From Hermatobates lingyangjiaoensis (lineage: Eukaryota > Arthropoda > Insecta > Hemiptera > Hermatobatidae): 64,000 bases of DNA. This document shows, piece by piece, positions 50,240-57,448 of this stretch. Location of the stretch: positions 2,931,001 through 2,995,000 of the forward strand of contig JAPFBL010000068.1 in NCBI GenBank assembly GCA_026182355.1. Direction: 5' to 3'. How positions within the stretch are numbered: position 1 is the first letter of the stretch; each line of letters opens with the position of its first letter. The notes below the pieces were generated by a model. It was not told the origin of the DNA. It did no database searches and saw nothing but the letters and a program-made list of their open reading frames with translations. The position numbers were made by a program, and so were the translations under genes.

Positions 50240-50362
50240 AACATTCAGAATAGGTTTCTTGAGGAATTATATCCAAAGATTAACGTTGATAATAATTAGG
50301 AGTAGTAGTAATTTGGAGTTAAATCTTTGGACTTAATTCCTCAACAAACCTATTTTGAATTT
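50240..50362. repeat. Imperfect inverted repeat, ~43-bp arms
   Basis: ATAGGTTTCTTGAGGAATTA with TCCAAAGATTAA on the left and TTAAATCTTTGGA with TAATTCCTCAACAAACCTAT on the right pair over about 43 bases around a ~32-base loop. It lies exactly between a plus-strand and a minus-strand PLE terminus, so it may be a foldback formed at their junction. Confidence 0.75.
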
Positions 50363-50369
50363 TATTTAT

Positions 50370-50545
50370 ATATACGAGTTCAAAATTGAAGAATAGTGTC
50401 ACATAGAGAAGAGAAGCACAATCACTAACTCAAAGTTTCGGAGAATCCGTCTTCAGAAGGAAACAGAGAAGGAGACGAAGCAAGCCGTAGACGCAACGAC
50501 AAGTAACCGACCCTGTAGCCCTACCGGGGTCGGTTACCCATTAGG
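50370..50545 (-). mobile_element. PLE terminal fragment, minus strand
   Basis: On the minus strand, a GGGTCGGTTACTTGTCG-type block, then TTCTGAAGACGGATTCTCCG, CTTTGAGTTAGTG and finally TTTTGAACTCGTATATAT match the last ~170 bases of the 56.3-kb copy, including its extreme end. No coding part remains. It is opposed to the plus-strand fragment at 49.6-50.2 kb. Confidence 0.75.
50423..50459 (-). other. Hammerhead-ribozyme-like core in PLE terminus
   Basis: Minus strand: CTGAAGA, stem CGGA/TCCG with TTC loop, then AAAC and TTTGAGTTAGTG. The CTGANGA block is intact. GAAA is present only if its G is counted out of the stem. Confidence 0.4.
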
Positions 50546-51480
50546 GTAACATGACATTTTCATATGTTGAAAAGACTGCAGCTGCAAGTGAGTTGTCGTT
50601 TGTATCGAAACTCAATTTAAAAATGTTAAGAGACTCACTATAGTAAATGTGTTAGCAACTGTATTCAAAAGCGAATAATCGTGTGAATTATTTTGATTTA
50701 CTCCTCTCTAGGTATTTTAGAATTATATCTAGAAATAATGATTCCTACATCCCTTGAAAGGTATCGGACAAATTACGACGACAAATAATTAAGGTGGTGG
50801 GCATTTATTGAGTAATATTAATAATTGAACAGTTAAACAGAATCATTAATAATACGGGATGTAAATGTTATCAATGTTACTGTAGAGTTACATAGATATT
50901 TTTTCAAACTCACTTTCTTTTGGTTATCATTTTAGGGAAATTATCAAAGAAGTTAATAATGAAGAAACTATTTTAATTAAATGTTATTTTAGGATATTTT
51001 ATGATTTTATTTAAATAATAATAATAATTCAGTTATAATCTATCATATTTTTCCTAAATGATGTTTACAGTAATTTACCTCGAATTAAATAACTACCTCG
51101 AATTAAAAATAAAAAATATTGATAAGAAATATTGGTTATTATATATTTATTGTAAATTCTGGAACTAGACATATTGTTATATTGCCTCTTACAATAATAA
51201 GAAATGTATATTTCTTATACTTAGTATTAACAATTACTAAGAACTGCTAATATTAGACTTCTAAATACGAAATCTTTATCGAAATCTCGAGTTGCTAGAA
51301 TTACCTGGGGAGTGGAAACAAAATAAGCTCGTTTTAATGATACAAAATAACCTAAACATTATAGGGCACATTTATTTTCAATTCAAGTATTGTATTTCTA
51401 AGATTTTATTCAGATTTGTCAAATTGTGTTGTTTGTTGAGTGATTTTATGTAATGGATGCTCATCTCTACTGGCACATTG
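50546..51480. other. No gene seen
   Basis: AT-rich spacer. Confidence 0.5.
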
Positions 51481-51546
51481 AGACATCATTAAAATAATAT
51501 TAAAAATCGACTCTGGGGACCTCAAAACGTGTCAACTGTCAAAATC
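51481..51546 (-). repeat. Dispersed repeat family A, minus strand
   Basis: The reverse complement reads GATTTTGACAGTTGACACG, TTTTGAGGTCCCCAGAGTCG and, further on, AATGATGTCT. This matches the order of blocks at 4.2 kb and confirms an interspersed family in both orientations. Confidence 0.75.
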
Positions 51547-52569
51547 ACAACATTGATTTCTTTCATTGGCTCCGAGGTACTTCACTCACAGAAAATTAAC
51601 AATTGTTGAAATAACATGCATATTAACATTAAAACAAACAAAAAATCAGATATTAAATATATAGAGCATAATCAACTAGGTAAAACTAAATTCTTTACAT
51701 CGTATTGAATATACATTAAAAAAGCTGTGCCACAAAATAGGGGAATAAAATCCAGTATTCTTTTGTACCAGAACGAATGAATTTTAAATCCCTTTTTAAA
51801 AGTTTTTGTATTCAACTTCCAATTGGAGATCTGAAATCAATGGTAATTGAATTTTTTTAATTGGTGTTTTTATTTTATTTTTTTTATCTTTGAAAAATGA
51901 AATATTGAAAAAGTTAATTTGTTCTACTAATCTAAAAATATATTCATCTTATAATATAGTTGTATTTAAATTGGAAATTATTTGTTCTAGTTCTGGTTAA
52001 TAGGGTCACCATGAGAAGCTGCGTTTTGTATTGTTTTGTCAATAAGTAAATAATGAGAGAGAACTAGACGGAAAAGCTCTCTGAAGCTGATGACAGATTG
52101 TGTTTGATGCGTTTAGCGCTTCAGAAGGTTTGCGGAACTCTTGAAGCGTATATCAGAGTAAGTAAGCCCTGCTTCAGATATGCAGGGTTGACAGAACTGT
52201 TTGAGGTGAGCAGTGGATTGGAAGAGTTGGTAGCATTGCTTGGGATGTAGTACATCAGAATAGTGTGAAGTGGTATATTTCACACCTAGTAAAAGCAGAG
52301 ACACGGGCCACAATCTCAATTAGATAATATTGGTGGAGATACTTGTTTTGAAATCAAGTCGTCATCGTCAGTTGTTTGATCTTACTATGTGTCTATTACT
52401 AGTCTATAAAGCAACAATAATCCATTTTCATATTATTTATTTCTTGATGTGTATATATAATTTCTTATTATCCTTTGTTTTTAAAATAAAACTGAAACGT
52501 CGGCAATGAGAGTGATTTGAACCCAGAAAATTTACCGAATCTCGATTACATAATACACCTAGTCTATCA
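51547..52569. other. No gene seen
   Basis: AT-rich; a 68-codon minus-strand frame at 52,113-52,319 sits in a slightly G+C-richer patch but shows no domain. Confidence 0.5.
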
Positions 52570-52588
52570 AACGGTTGACTTATTATTA

Positions 52589-52609
52589 TAATATATATAT
52601 ATATATATT

Positions 52610-52648
<39 letters not shown>

Positions 52649-52668
52649 TAATATATATATATATATAC
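52589..52668. repeat. (TA)n microsatellite, interrupted
   Basis: Long TA runs broken by TTATTATAA and AATTATAA, ending at the outer terminus of the PLE fragment at 52,669. Confidence 0.9.
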
Positions 52669-52800
52669 CATGATAAACGAAAAACGGTCCGGCAGGACAG
52701 ATAACACATAAAATAAACAGTGACACATAGACTGAAACATAACAAACGACTCACTTTTCAATATTTCGACCACCATTACGGCGGTCGAAATATTGAAATA
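52669..52800 (-). mobile_element. PLE terminal fragment, subfamily of the 1.1-kb copy
   Basis: On the minus strand GGTCGAAATATTGAAAAGTG, TTATGTTTCAGTCTATGTG and GGACCGTTTTTCG lead to a TA run. The same order is found at 1,101-1,219 (GGTCGAAATATTGATGTGAG ... GGGCCGTTTCTTTT then TA). Only the last ~130 bases of the element remain. Confidence 0.65.
52756..52798. repeat. 43-bp near-perfect palindrome at PLE end
   Basis: TTTCAATATTTCGACC and GGTCGAAATATTGAAA-type arms (left CCACC, right GGCGG centre) make two opposed copies of the PLE GGTCGAAATATTG block. Confidence 0.85.
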
Positions 52801-52868
52801 TATATATATAAACACTATTTTTCTTTTCTATCGAGGTTTGGTCTAGCTAGACCAAATATATATACTCG

Positions 52869-52878
<10 letters not shown>

Positions 52879-52906
<28 letters not shown>
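52879..52906. repeat. (TA)n microsatellite at outer end of left PLE arm
   Basis: An uninterrupted TA run directly abuts the ACGAGTTCGAGATTA terminus of the inverted PLE dimer. Confidence 0.9.
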
Positions 52907-52908
<2 letters not shown>

Positions 52909-52949
52909 GAGTTCGAGATTAACAAAGAGCAACACACAAAGTAGGGAAA

Positions 52950-52992
52950 CACACTTACAGACTCAAATTTTCGGGTAATCCGTCTTCAGGAG
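52950..52992 (-). other. Hammerhead-ribozyme-like core in PLE terminus
   Basis: Minus strand: CTCCTGAAGA, stem CGG/CCG around ATTAC, then AAAATTTGAGTC and TGTAAG. A GTC triplet, the commonest hammerhead cleavage triplet, lies at the expected side. The extra C before the stem and the lack of a clear stem I are against a canonical fold. Confidence 0.4.
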
Positions 52993-53514
52993 AAAAGAGA
53001 ATGGGAGACCAAGCACGTTGTAGGCGCAACGGCAAGTAACCAACCCGGCAACCGCCAGTGCTGTCAACCGTACCCGGTCTTAAAGTATAAAATTAGGAGA
53101 AGATATAAACAGAAGCTCAGATAACAGTACTGGTTGGGTAAAACTATAAGTAGGTGAAAAATTATAAACAATATAAGATAAAAACAAACTATAAGAAACA
53201 AAAATAATGATAGAGAAAAGAAGAAAAAATAAATAAATAAATAAAAATAAATACAATACAAAAAACTTGCATTGGTTGTTTTAGTAAATAAAAGATAGAG
53301 ACTGAATAAAAGGGTAAGTATGGGAAACTAGTTAGGAATAAGAATTTAGAAAAATAAAATAGGATAAAACAAACTAGTAGTAAGTGAAGAAGACAAAATA
53401 GATATACACAAAATATACGAAAGAGGAAAAAAGAAATAAGTACTAGAGAATAAAGAATACTGGAAAAAAAGTACAAAAAAAAAAAACCAAAACAAAAAAA
53501 AAATATACAAAAAA

Positions 53515-54600
53515 TTATCTTTTAAGGTTAAGTCCAGGTGCACTGCGCGCCCCGAGCAACCAGATGTGAGCCTCCTCAGAGGCTCTAAGGGTCACGGTAT
53601 TATCACCAGGGGGAATCTGACGCAGAATCTGCACACTGAAGCAGTCGTTAAAAGACAGACCGTGGGATTTGGCGTGTATGGCGACAGGTAAATTGGAGTT
53701 GTTGTTAACGGATGCTCTATGACCGTTCATACGGAGGCTGAGCTTGTTAGAGGACAGTCCTACGTAGAACGCATCACAACGAGTACAGTCCAATTTGTAA
53801 ACACAATTTTTGGATGTACATGAGCAGTCCTTAGCAACAGGGAAGGACTGGTTATGGGAAGATGGAGTGAAGTGTGAAAGGGGGTTGAGAAGCGGACAGG
53901 TCAGGCACCCCCGCCTTTCGCAACTCTTAGCGCCCACAGACGGGTGGTTGACGCGCCTGGACGTCAAGTCTCTGTGGGAAAAGAGGTTGCCAAGGTTGGG
54001 GGAACGTCTATATGAGAGGCGGGGTTGGCTGGGGAAAATAGTCGACGTGGAAGGAGAAGAGGATAGGATGGGGAACAGATCTTTGATAATGCGTTTGAGT
54101 TTGTGTATACCGGGGAAGAAGGTAGTAACAAGGAGGGGAGACTCATTCACCGGGGAAGTGGAGACGGAAGGAGGGTTGATGGATAAATTCGCAGGGATCA
54201 GTCTTCTTTCCAGTAACGATGGCGGATAACCACGCTCCAGGAACTTGGTTCTGAGTGAGTTGAGGTGCAGGTTCTTCTGCTGGAGTCGGTTGCAAATACG
54301 GTGGATTCGGATGGATAAGGATCTGGGGATAGATTTCTTTATGTGGGGAGGGTGACAACTATTAAAGTGGAGGTACTGGTGTGGGTTTGAGGGTTTAGAG
54401 TGAACGGAGGTAATGAGGTTGTTGCCCTGGAGGGTAATGTCGATGTCAAGAAAGGTCATAGAGGTGGCTGAAACGTTGTGGGTATAAGAAACAGAAGTGC
54501 AGAAAGTTCTAAAATTCAGAAGGAAGGAGTCAAGTTCGGAACTACCGTGGGGCCAGATGAAAAATATATCCTCAATGAAACGGGTGTAAAATAAGGGGAG
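53515..54600 (-). CDS. PLE reverse transcriptase C-terminus plus GIY-YIG endonuclease (5'-truncated)
   Basis: The frame is open from the arm's inner end to TAA at 53,515-53,517; the first internal Met is at 54,459. It starts LFYTRFIEDIFFIW, the RT catalytic motif C of PLEs. From the Met: thumb (FLDIDITLQGN ... HQYLHFNSCHPPHIKKSIPR) at residues 3-57, a basic Ser/Pro-rich linker to ~175, a Cys cluster (SCERRGCLTC, C180/C185/C188), then GIY-YIG at ~218-251 (CVYKLDC, FYVGLSSNKLSLRMNGHR) and a C-terminal RASEEAH. PLE proteins copy their RNA and nick the target with this nuclease. Most of the RT (fingers, motifs A and B) is missing, so it is not autonomous. The usual first Asp of the xxDD motif reads Glu (FIED). 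Absence of any frame disruption suggests recent origin. Confidence 0.9.
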   Translation of the reverse strand, partial: LPLFYTRFIEDIFFIWPHGSSELDSFLLNFRTFCTSVSYTHNVSATSMTFLDIDITLQGNNLITSVHSKPSNPHQYLHFNSCHPPHIKKSIPRSLSIRIHRICNRLQQKNLHLNSLRTKFLERGYPPSLLERRLIPANLSINPPSVSTSPVNESPLLVTTFFPGIHKLKRIIKDLFPILSSSPSTSTIFPSQPRLSYRRSPNLGNLFSHRDLTSRRVNHPSVGAKSCERRGCLTCPLLNPLSHFTPSSHNQSFPVAKDCSCTSKNCVYKLDCTRCDAFYVGLSSNKLSLRMNGHRASVNNNSNLPVAIHAKSHGLSFNDCFSVQILRQIPPGDNTVTLRASEEAHIWLLGARSAPGLNLKR

Positions 54601-54601
54601 C

Positions 54602-54706
54602 TGCCAGAGCTGTCAGAGGAACTGCCATGGGAACCAGGATGGCTCCCTCTTTCGCGAATCTTTTTATGGCACATTTAGAAAATAGTTTCCTTCACTCTTA
54701 CCACTT
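54602..54706 (+). other. Unique spacer of the PLE inverted dimer, carrying RT motif B
   Basis: The ~105 bases between the arms are in frame with the right arm and read AVRGTAMGTRMAPSFANLFM then AHLENSFLHSYHL. That is the PLE RT motif (MG..maP.fANLFM..LE) preceding motif C. The right copy therefore extends ~100 bases further 5' than the left one. Confidence 0.88.
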
Positions 54707-55779
54707 GCTCCCCTTATTTTACACCCGTTTCATTGAGGATATATTTTTCATCTGGCCCACGGTAGTTCCGAACTTGATCCTTCCTTCTATTATTTAGAAC
54801 TTTCTGCACTTCTGTTTCTTATACCCACAACGTTTCAGCCACCTCTATGACCTTTCTTGACATCGACATTACCCTCCAGGGAACAACCTCATTACCTCCG
54901 TTCACTCTAAACCCTCAAACCCACCCAGTACCTCCACTTTAATAGTTGTCACCCTCCCCACATAAAGAAATCTATCCAGATCCTTATCCATCCGAATCCA
55001 CCGTATTTGCAACCGACTCCAGCAGAAGAACCTGCACCTCAACTCACTCAGAACCAAGTTTCCTGGAGCGTGTTTATCCGCCATCGTTACTGGAAAGAAG
55101 ACTGATCCCTGCGAATTATCCATCAACCCTCCTTCCGTCTCCACTTCCCCGTGAATGAGTCTCCCCTCCTTGTTACTACCTTCTTCCCCGTATACACGAA
55201 ACTCAAACGCATTATCAAAGATCTGTTCCCCATCCTTATCCTCTTCTCCTTCCACGTCGACTATTTTCCCCAGCCAACCCCGCCTCTCATATAGACGTTC
55301 CCCCAACCTTGGCAACCTCTTTTCCCACAGAGACTTGACGTCCAGGCGCGTCAACCACCCGTCTGTGGCGCTAAGAGTTGCGAAAGGCGGGGTGCCTGAC
55401 CTGTCCGCTTCTCAACCCTTTCACACTGTCACTCCATCTATCCATAACCAGTCCTTCCCTGTTGCTAAGGACTGCTCATGTACATCCAAATTGTGGTTTA
55501 CAAATTGGACTGTACTCGTTGTGATGCGTTCTACGTAGGACTGTCCTTCAACAAGCTCAGCCTCCGTATGAACGGTCATAGAGCATCGTTAACAACAACT
55601 CCAATTTACCTGTCCCATACACGCCAAATCCCACGGTCTGTCTTTTAACGACTGGCTTCAGTGTGCAGATATCTGCGTCAGATTCCCTGGTGATAATACC
55701 GTGACCCTTAGAGCCTCTGAGGAGGCTCACATCTGGTTGCTCGGGGCGCGCAGGCACTGGACTTAACCTTAAAAGATAA
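54609..55779 (+). pseudogene. PLE RT/GIY-YIG, right arm copy, frame destroyed by small indels
   Basis: Homologous from RT motif B to the final LKR-stop with the minus-strand frame at 53,515-54,600. The first indel comes just after FFIW (one C of CCCC lost), and about two dozen more follow to 55,779, nearly all of one to three bases in short homopolymers. Substitutions are almost absent. Domains can be recognised piecemeal in all three frames (thumb around 54,850-55,060, Cys cluster near 55,370, GIY-YIG near 55,490-55,590). The indel-only pattern differs from ordinary neutral decay and resembles uncorrected long-read sequence; real decay remains possible. Confidence 0.88.
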
Positions 55780-56386
55780 TTTTTTGTATATTTTTTTTTG
55801 TTTTGGTTTTTTTTTTTGTACTTTTTTTCCAGTATTCTTTATCTCTAGTACTTATTTCTTTTTTCCTCTTCGTATATTTTGTGTATATCTATTTTGTCTT
55901 CTTCACTTACTACTAGTTTGTTTTATCCTATTTTATTTTTCTAAATTCTTATTCCTAACTAGTTTCCCATACTTACCCTTTTATTCAGTCTCTATCTTTT
56001 ATTTACTAAAACAACCAATGCAAGTTTTTTGTATTGTATTTATTTTTATTTATTTATTTATTTTTTCTTCTTTTCTCTATCATTATTTTTGTTTCTTATA
56101 GTTTGTTTTTATCTTATATTGTTTATAATTTTTCACCTACTTATAGTTTTACCCAACCAGTACTGTTTATCTGAGCTTCTGTTTATATCTTCTCCTAATT
56201 TTATACTTTAAGACCGGGTACGGTTGACAGCACTGGCGGTTGCCGGGTTGGTTACTTGCCGTTGCGCCTACAACGTGCTTGGTCTCCCATTCTCTTTTCT
56301 CCTGAAGACGGATTACCCGAAAATTTGAGTCTGTAAGTGTGTTTCCCTACTTTGTGTGTTGCTCTTTGTTAATTTCGAACTCGTAT
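54707..56386 (+). mobile_element. PLE, right arm of inverted dimer
   Basis: Inverted copy of 52,907-54,601, near-identical through the AT-rich 3' region and the terminus (TAATTTCGAACTCGTA against TACGAGTTCGAGATTA on the left). Beyond 56,386 the flanks differ: here TTGTGTCCAGTTTGGATCG then a TA run, there a TA run directly. Both 3' ends point outward. Confidence 0.92.
56299..56341 (+). other. Hammerhead-ribozyme-like core in PLE terminus
   Basis: Same sequence as the left arm motif at 52,950-52,992, in plus orientation: CTCCTGAAGA, CGGATTACCCG, AAAATTTGAGTC, TGTAAGTGTG. Confidence 0.4.
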
Positions 56387-56422
56387 TGTGTCCAGTTTGG
56401 ATCGTATTTCGTTTTATCAGTG

Positions 56423-56425
<3 letters not shown>

Positions 56426-56465
<40 letters not shown>
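56426..56465. repeat. (TA)n microsatellite
   Basis: About 19 TA units between the right PLE arm and the next PLE fragment. Confidence 0.95.
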
Positions 56466-56466
<1 letters not shown>

Positions 56467-56467
<1 letters not shown>

Positions 56468-56930
56468 GTCGGAAATTTCCGACAGTTTTATTTCTTTTCT
56501 AGACGATCACATTACTTTTGACAATGGACACCTTCCATTGGAAAGTGGAAAATTGGAGAATTTTCAATGGAAATTTCCGACAGTTTTCTTTTATTTCTTT
56601 TCTAGACGTTGCCATTACTTGTTACAATGGACACTTTTCAACTTCCTTTCATATAAACTGACCAATACTCAACAGTACCTCCATTACACTAGCTGTCATC
56701 CTTATCATGTCAAAAAGTCTATACCTCGATCCTTGTCCATCCGTATCCACAATATCTGTAATAACCTCCAAGACCGTTACGTCACCTCGATCTTTTAAAG
56801 GACAAATTTTCTGAACGAGGCTACTCTCGCTCCTTCATTGATAACCTTATATTACCTGCTCACGTCTCCCACCAACCTAGACCTATCAGAGATAAAAGTG
56901 ATTCTGCCTTCTTCTTGACTAGCAGAATGA
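56467..56930 (+). pseudogene. PLE RT thumb fragment, frameshifted
   Basis: FLDVAITCYNGHFSTSFHIN and, in another frame, TNTQQYLHYTSCHPYHVKKS then IPRSLSIRIHNICNNLQ align with residues 3-60 of the frame at 53,515 (FLDIDITLQGN ... HQYLHFNSCHPPHIKKSIPR). A stop follows (YVTSIF-stop), then NFLNEA in a shifted frame. An extra upstream copy of the first motif (FLDDHITFDNGHL, 56,467-56,531) shows a ~100-base internal duplication, with the repeat at 56,566-56,640. No endonuclease domain follows. Inactive. Confidence 0.8.
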
Positions 56931-57009
56931 TGATAAAATATGAAAAGGCAAGGAACTTTTAAACATTATCGCTTTTCATATTTCATATGCCTTTTCATAT
57001 TTTATCATC
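56929..57009. repeat. Perfect 22-bp inverted repeat, 37-nt spacer
   Basis: GATGATAAAATATGAAAAGG-CA at 56,929-56,950 is exactly complemented at 56,988-57,009. The spacer holds a further partial copy (CTTTTCATATTTCATATG). It marks the point where the PLE endonuclease region is missing. Confidence 0.9.
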
Positions 57010-57318
57010 AATTTTTTTTTAAATTATTTCATTTATTATTATTATTATTTGTATTCTCAGTTTTATTTTATTCTATGATAGCTTAGTCCGTACTTTTATT
57101 TATGTATCAATTTCTCTGTTCGTTAATATGTATCAATTTCCCTTAATTTTTTCAATTTTTTCTTTTAGTTATTTATTGTTTTCATATTCCACTAATTTAA
57201 TGTAATTATAAATTGATTCGTGTCTACCTTATTTTCTGTGACCGGGCGCGCATGCGGCAACACTGTTGGTCTCCAACCGTCTCTGAACCAGTGCGCCTGG
57301 TTTCCCTCTCTTATCTCT

Positions 57319-57360
57319 CTTCAAGACGGTTCAAACCGAAAATTAGAGACTGTAAATGTG
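57319..57360 (+). other. Decayed hammerhead-like core in PLE terminus
   Basis: CTTCAAGA stands where other copies have CTGAAGA. It is followed by a good stem CGGTT/AACCG, AAAATTAGAGAC and TGTAAATGTG. The G of the core is lost, so catalysis is not expected even if the family is active. Confidence 0.35.
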
Positions 57361-57398
57361 TTCTTTTGATTTCTCTATGTTTCTTTGTCTAGATTGAA

Positions 57399-57399
57399 C

Positions 57400-57446
<47 letters not shown>
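57399..57446. repeat. (TA)n(TG)n microsatellite at PLE terminus
   Basis: About nine TA units run directly into TG units, immediately after the PLE 3' terminus. Confidence 0.95.

Positions 57447-57448
<2 letters not shown>

Larger units (their letters stand above)
52907..54601 (-). mobile_element. PLE, left arm of inverted dimer (5'-truncated)
   Basis: From its inner end at 54,601 outward this contains the end of the reverse transcriptase, thumb, linker, GIY-YIG endonuclease, an AT-rich 3' region (~53,514-53,085), a G+C-rich terminal block, the CTGAAGA motif and a terminus at a TA run. The same 1.7 kb lies inverted at 54,707-56,386. Truncation occurs between RT motifs B and C. This is the best-preserved PLE copy in the window. 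Confidence 0.9.
56466..57398 (+). mobile_element. Third PLE copy of the cluster, internally deleted
   Basis: Contains a decayed RT thumb region (to ~56,930), then a perfect inverted repeat in place of the linker and GIY-YIG coding region, then an AT-rich 3' region and a terminal block (GACCGGGCGCGCATGCGGC ... CTTCAAGACGG) ending at a TA/TG microsatellite. It has the same orientation as the right arm. Sequence is clearly more diverged than the dimer. Confidence 0.8.

Noticed and set aside
53064..53543. Hydrophobic Phe/Leu/Tyr-rich frames looking like membrane proteins (also 55,784-56,211)
   Set aside because: They are translations of the T-rich 3' region of the two PLE arms, with several overlapping frames; they are not proteins.
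53810..54229. 139-codon plus-strand frame antisense to the PLE, and a 150-codon frame at 54,902-55,354 minus
   Set aside because: Both are shadows of the PLE coding strand on the opposite strand; the conserved PLE motifs are all in the other orientation.
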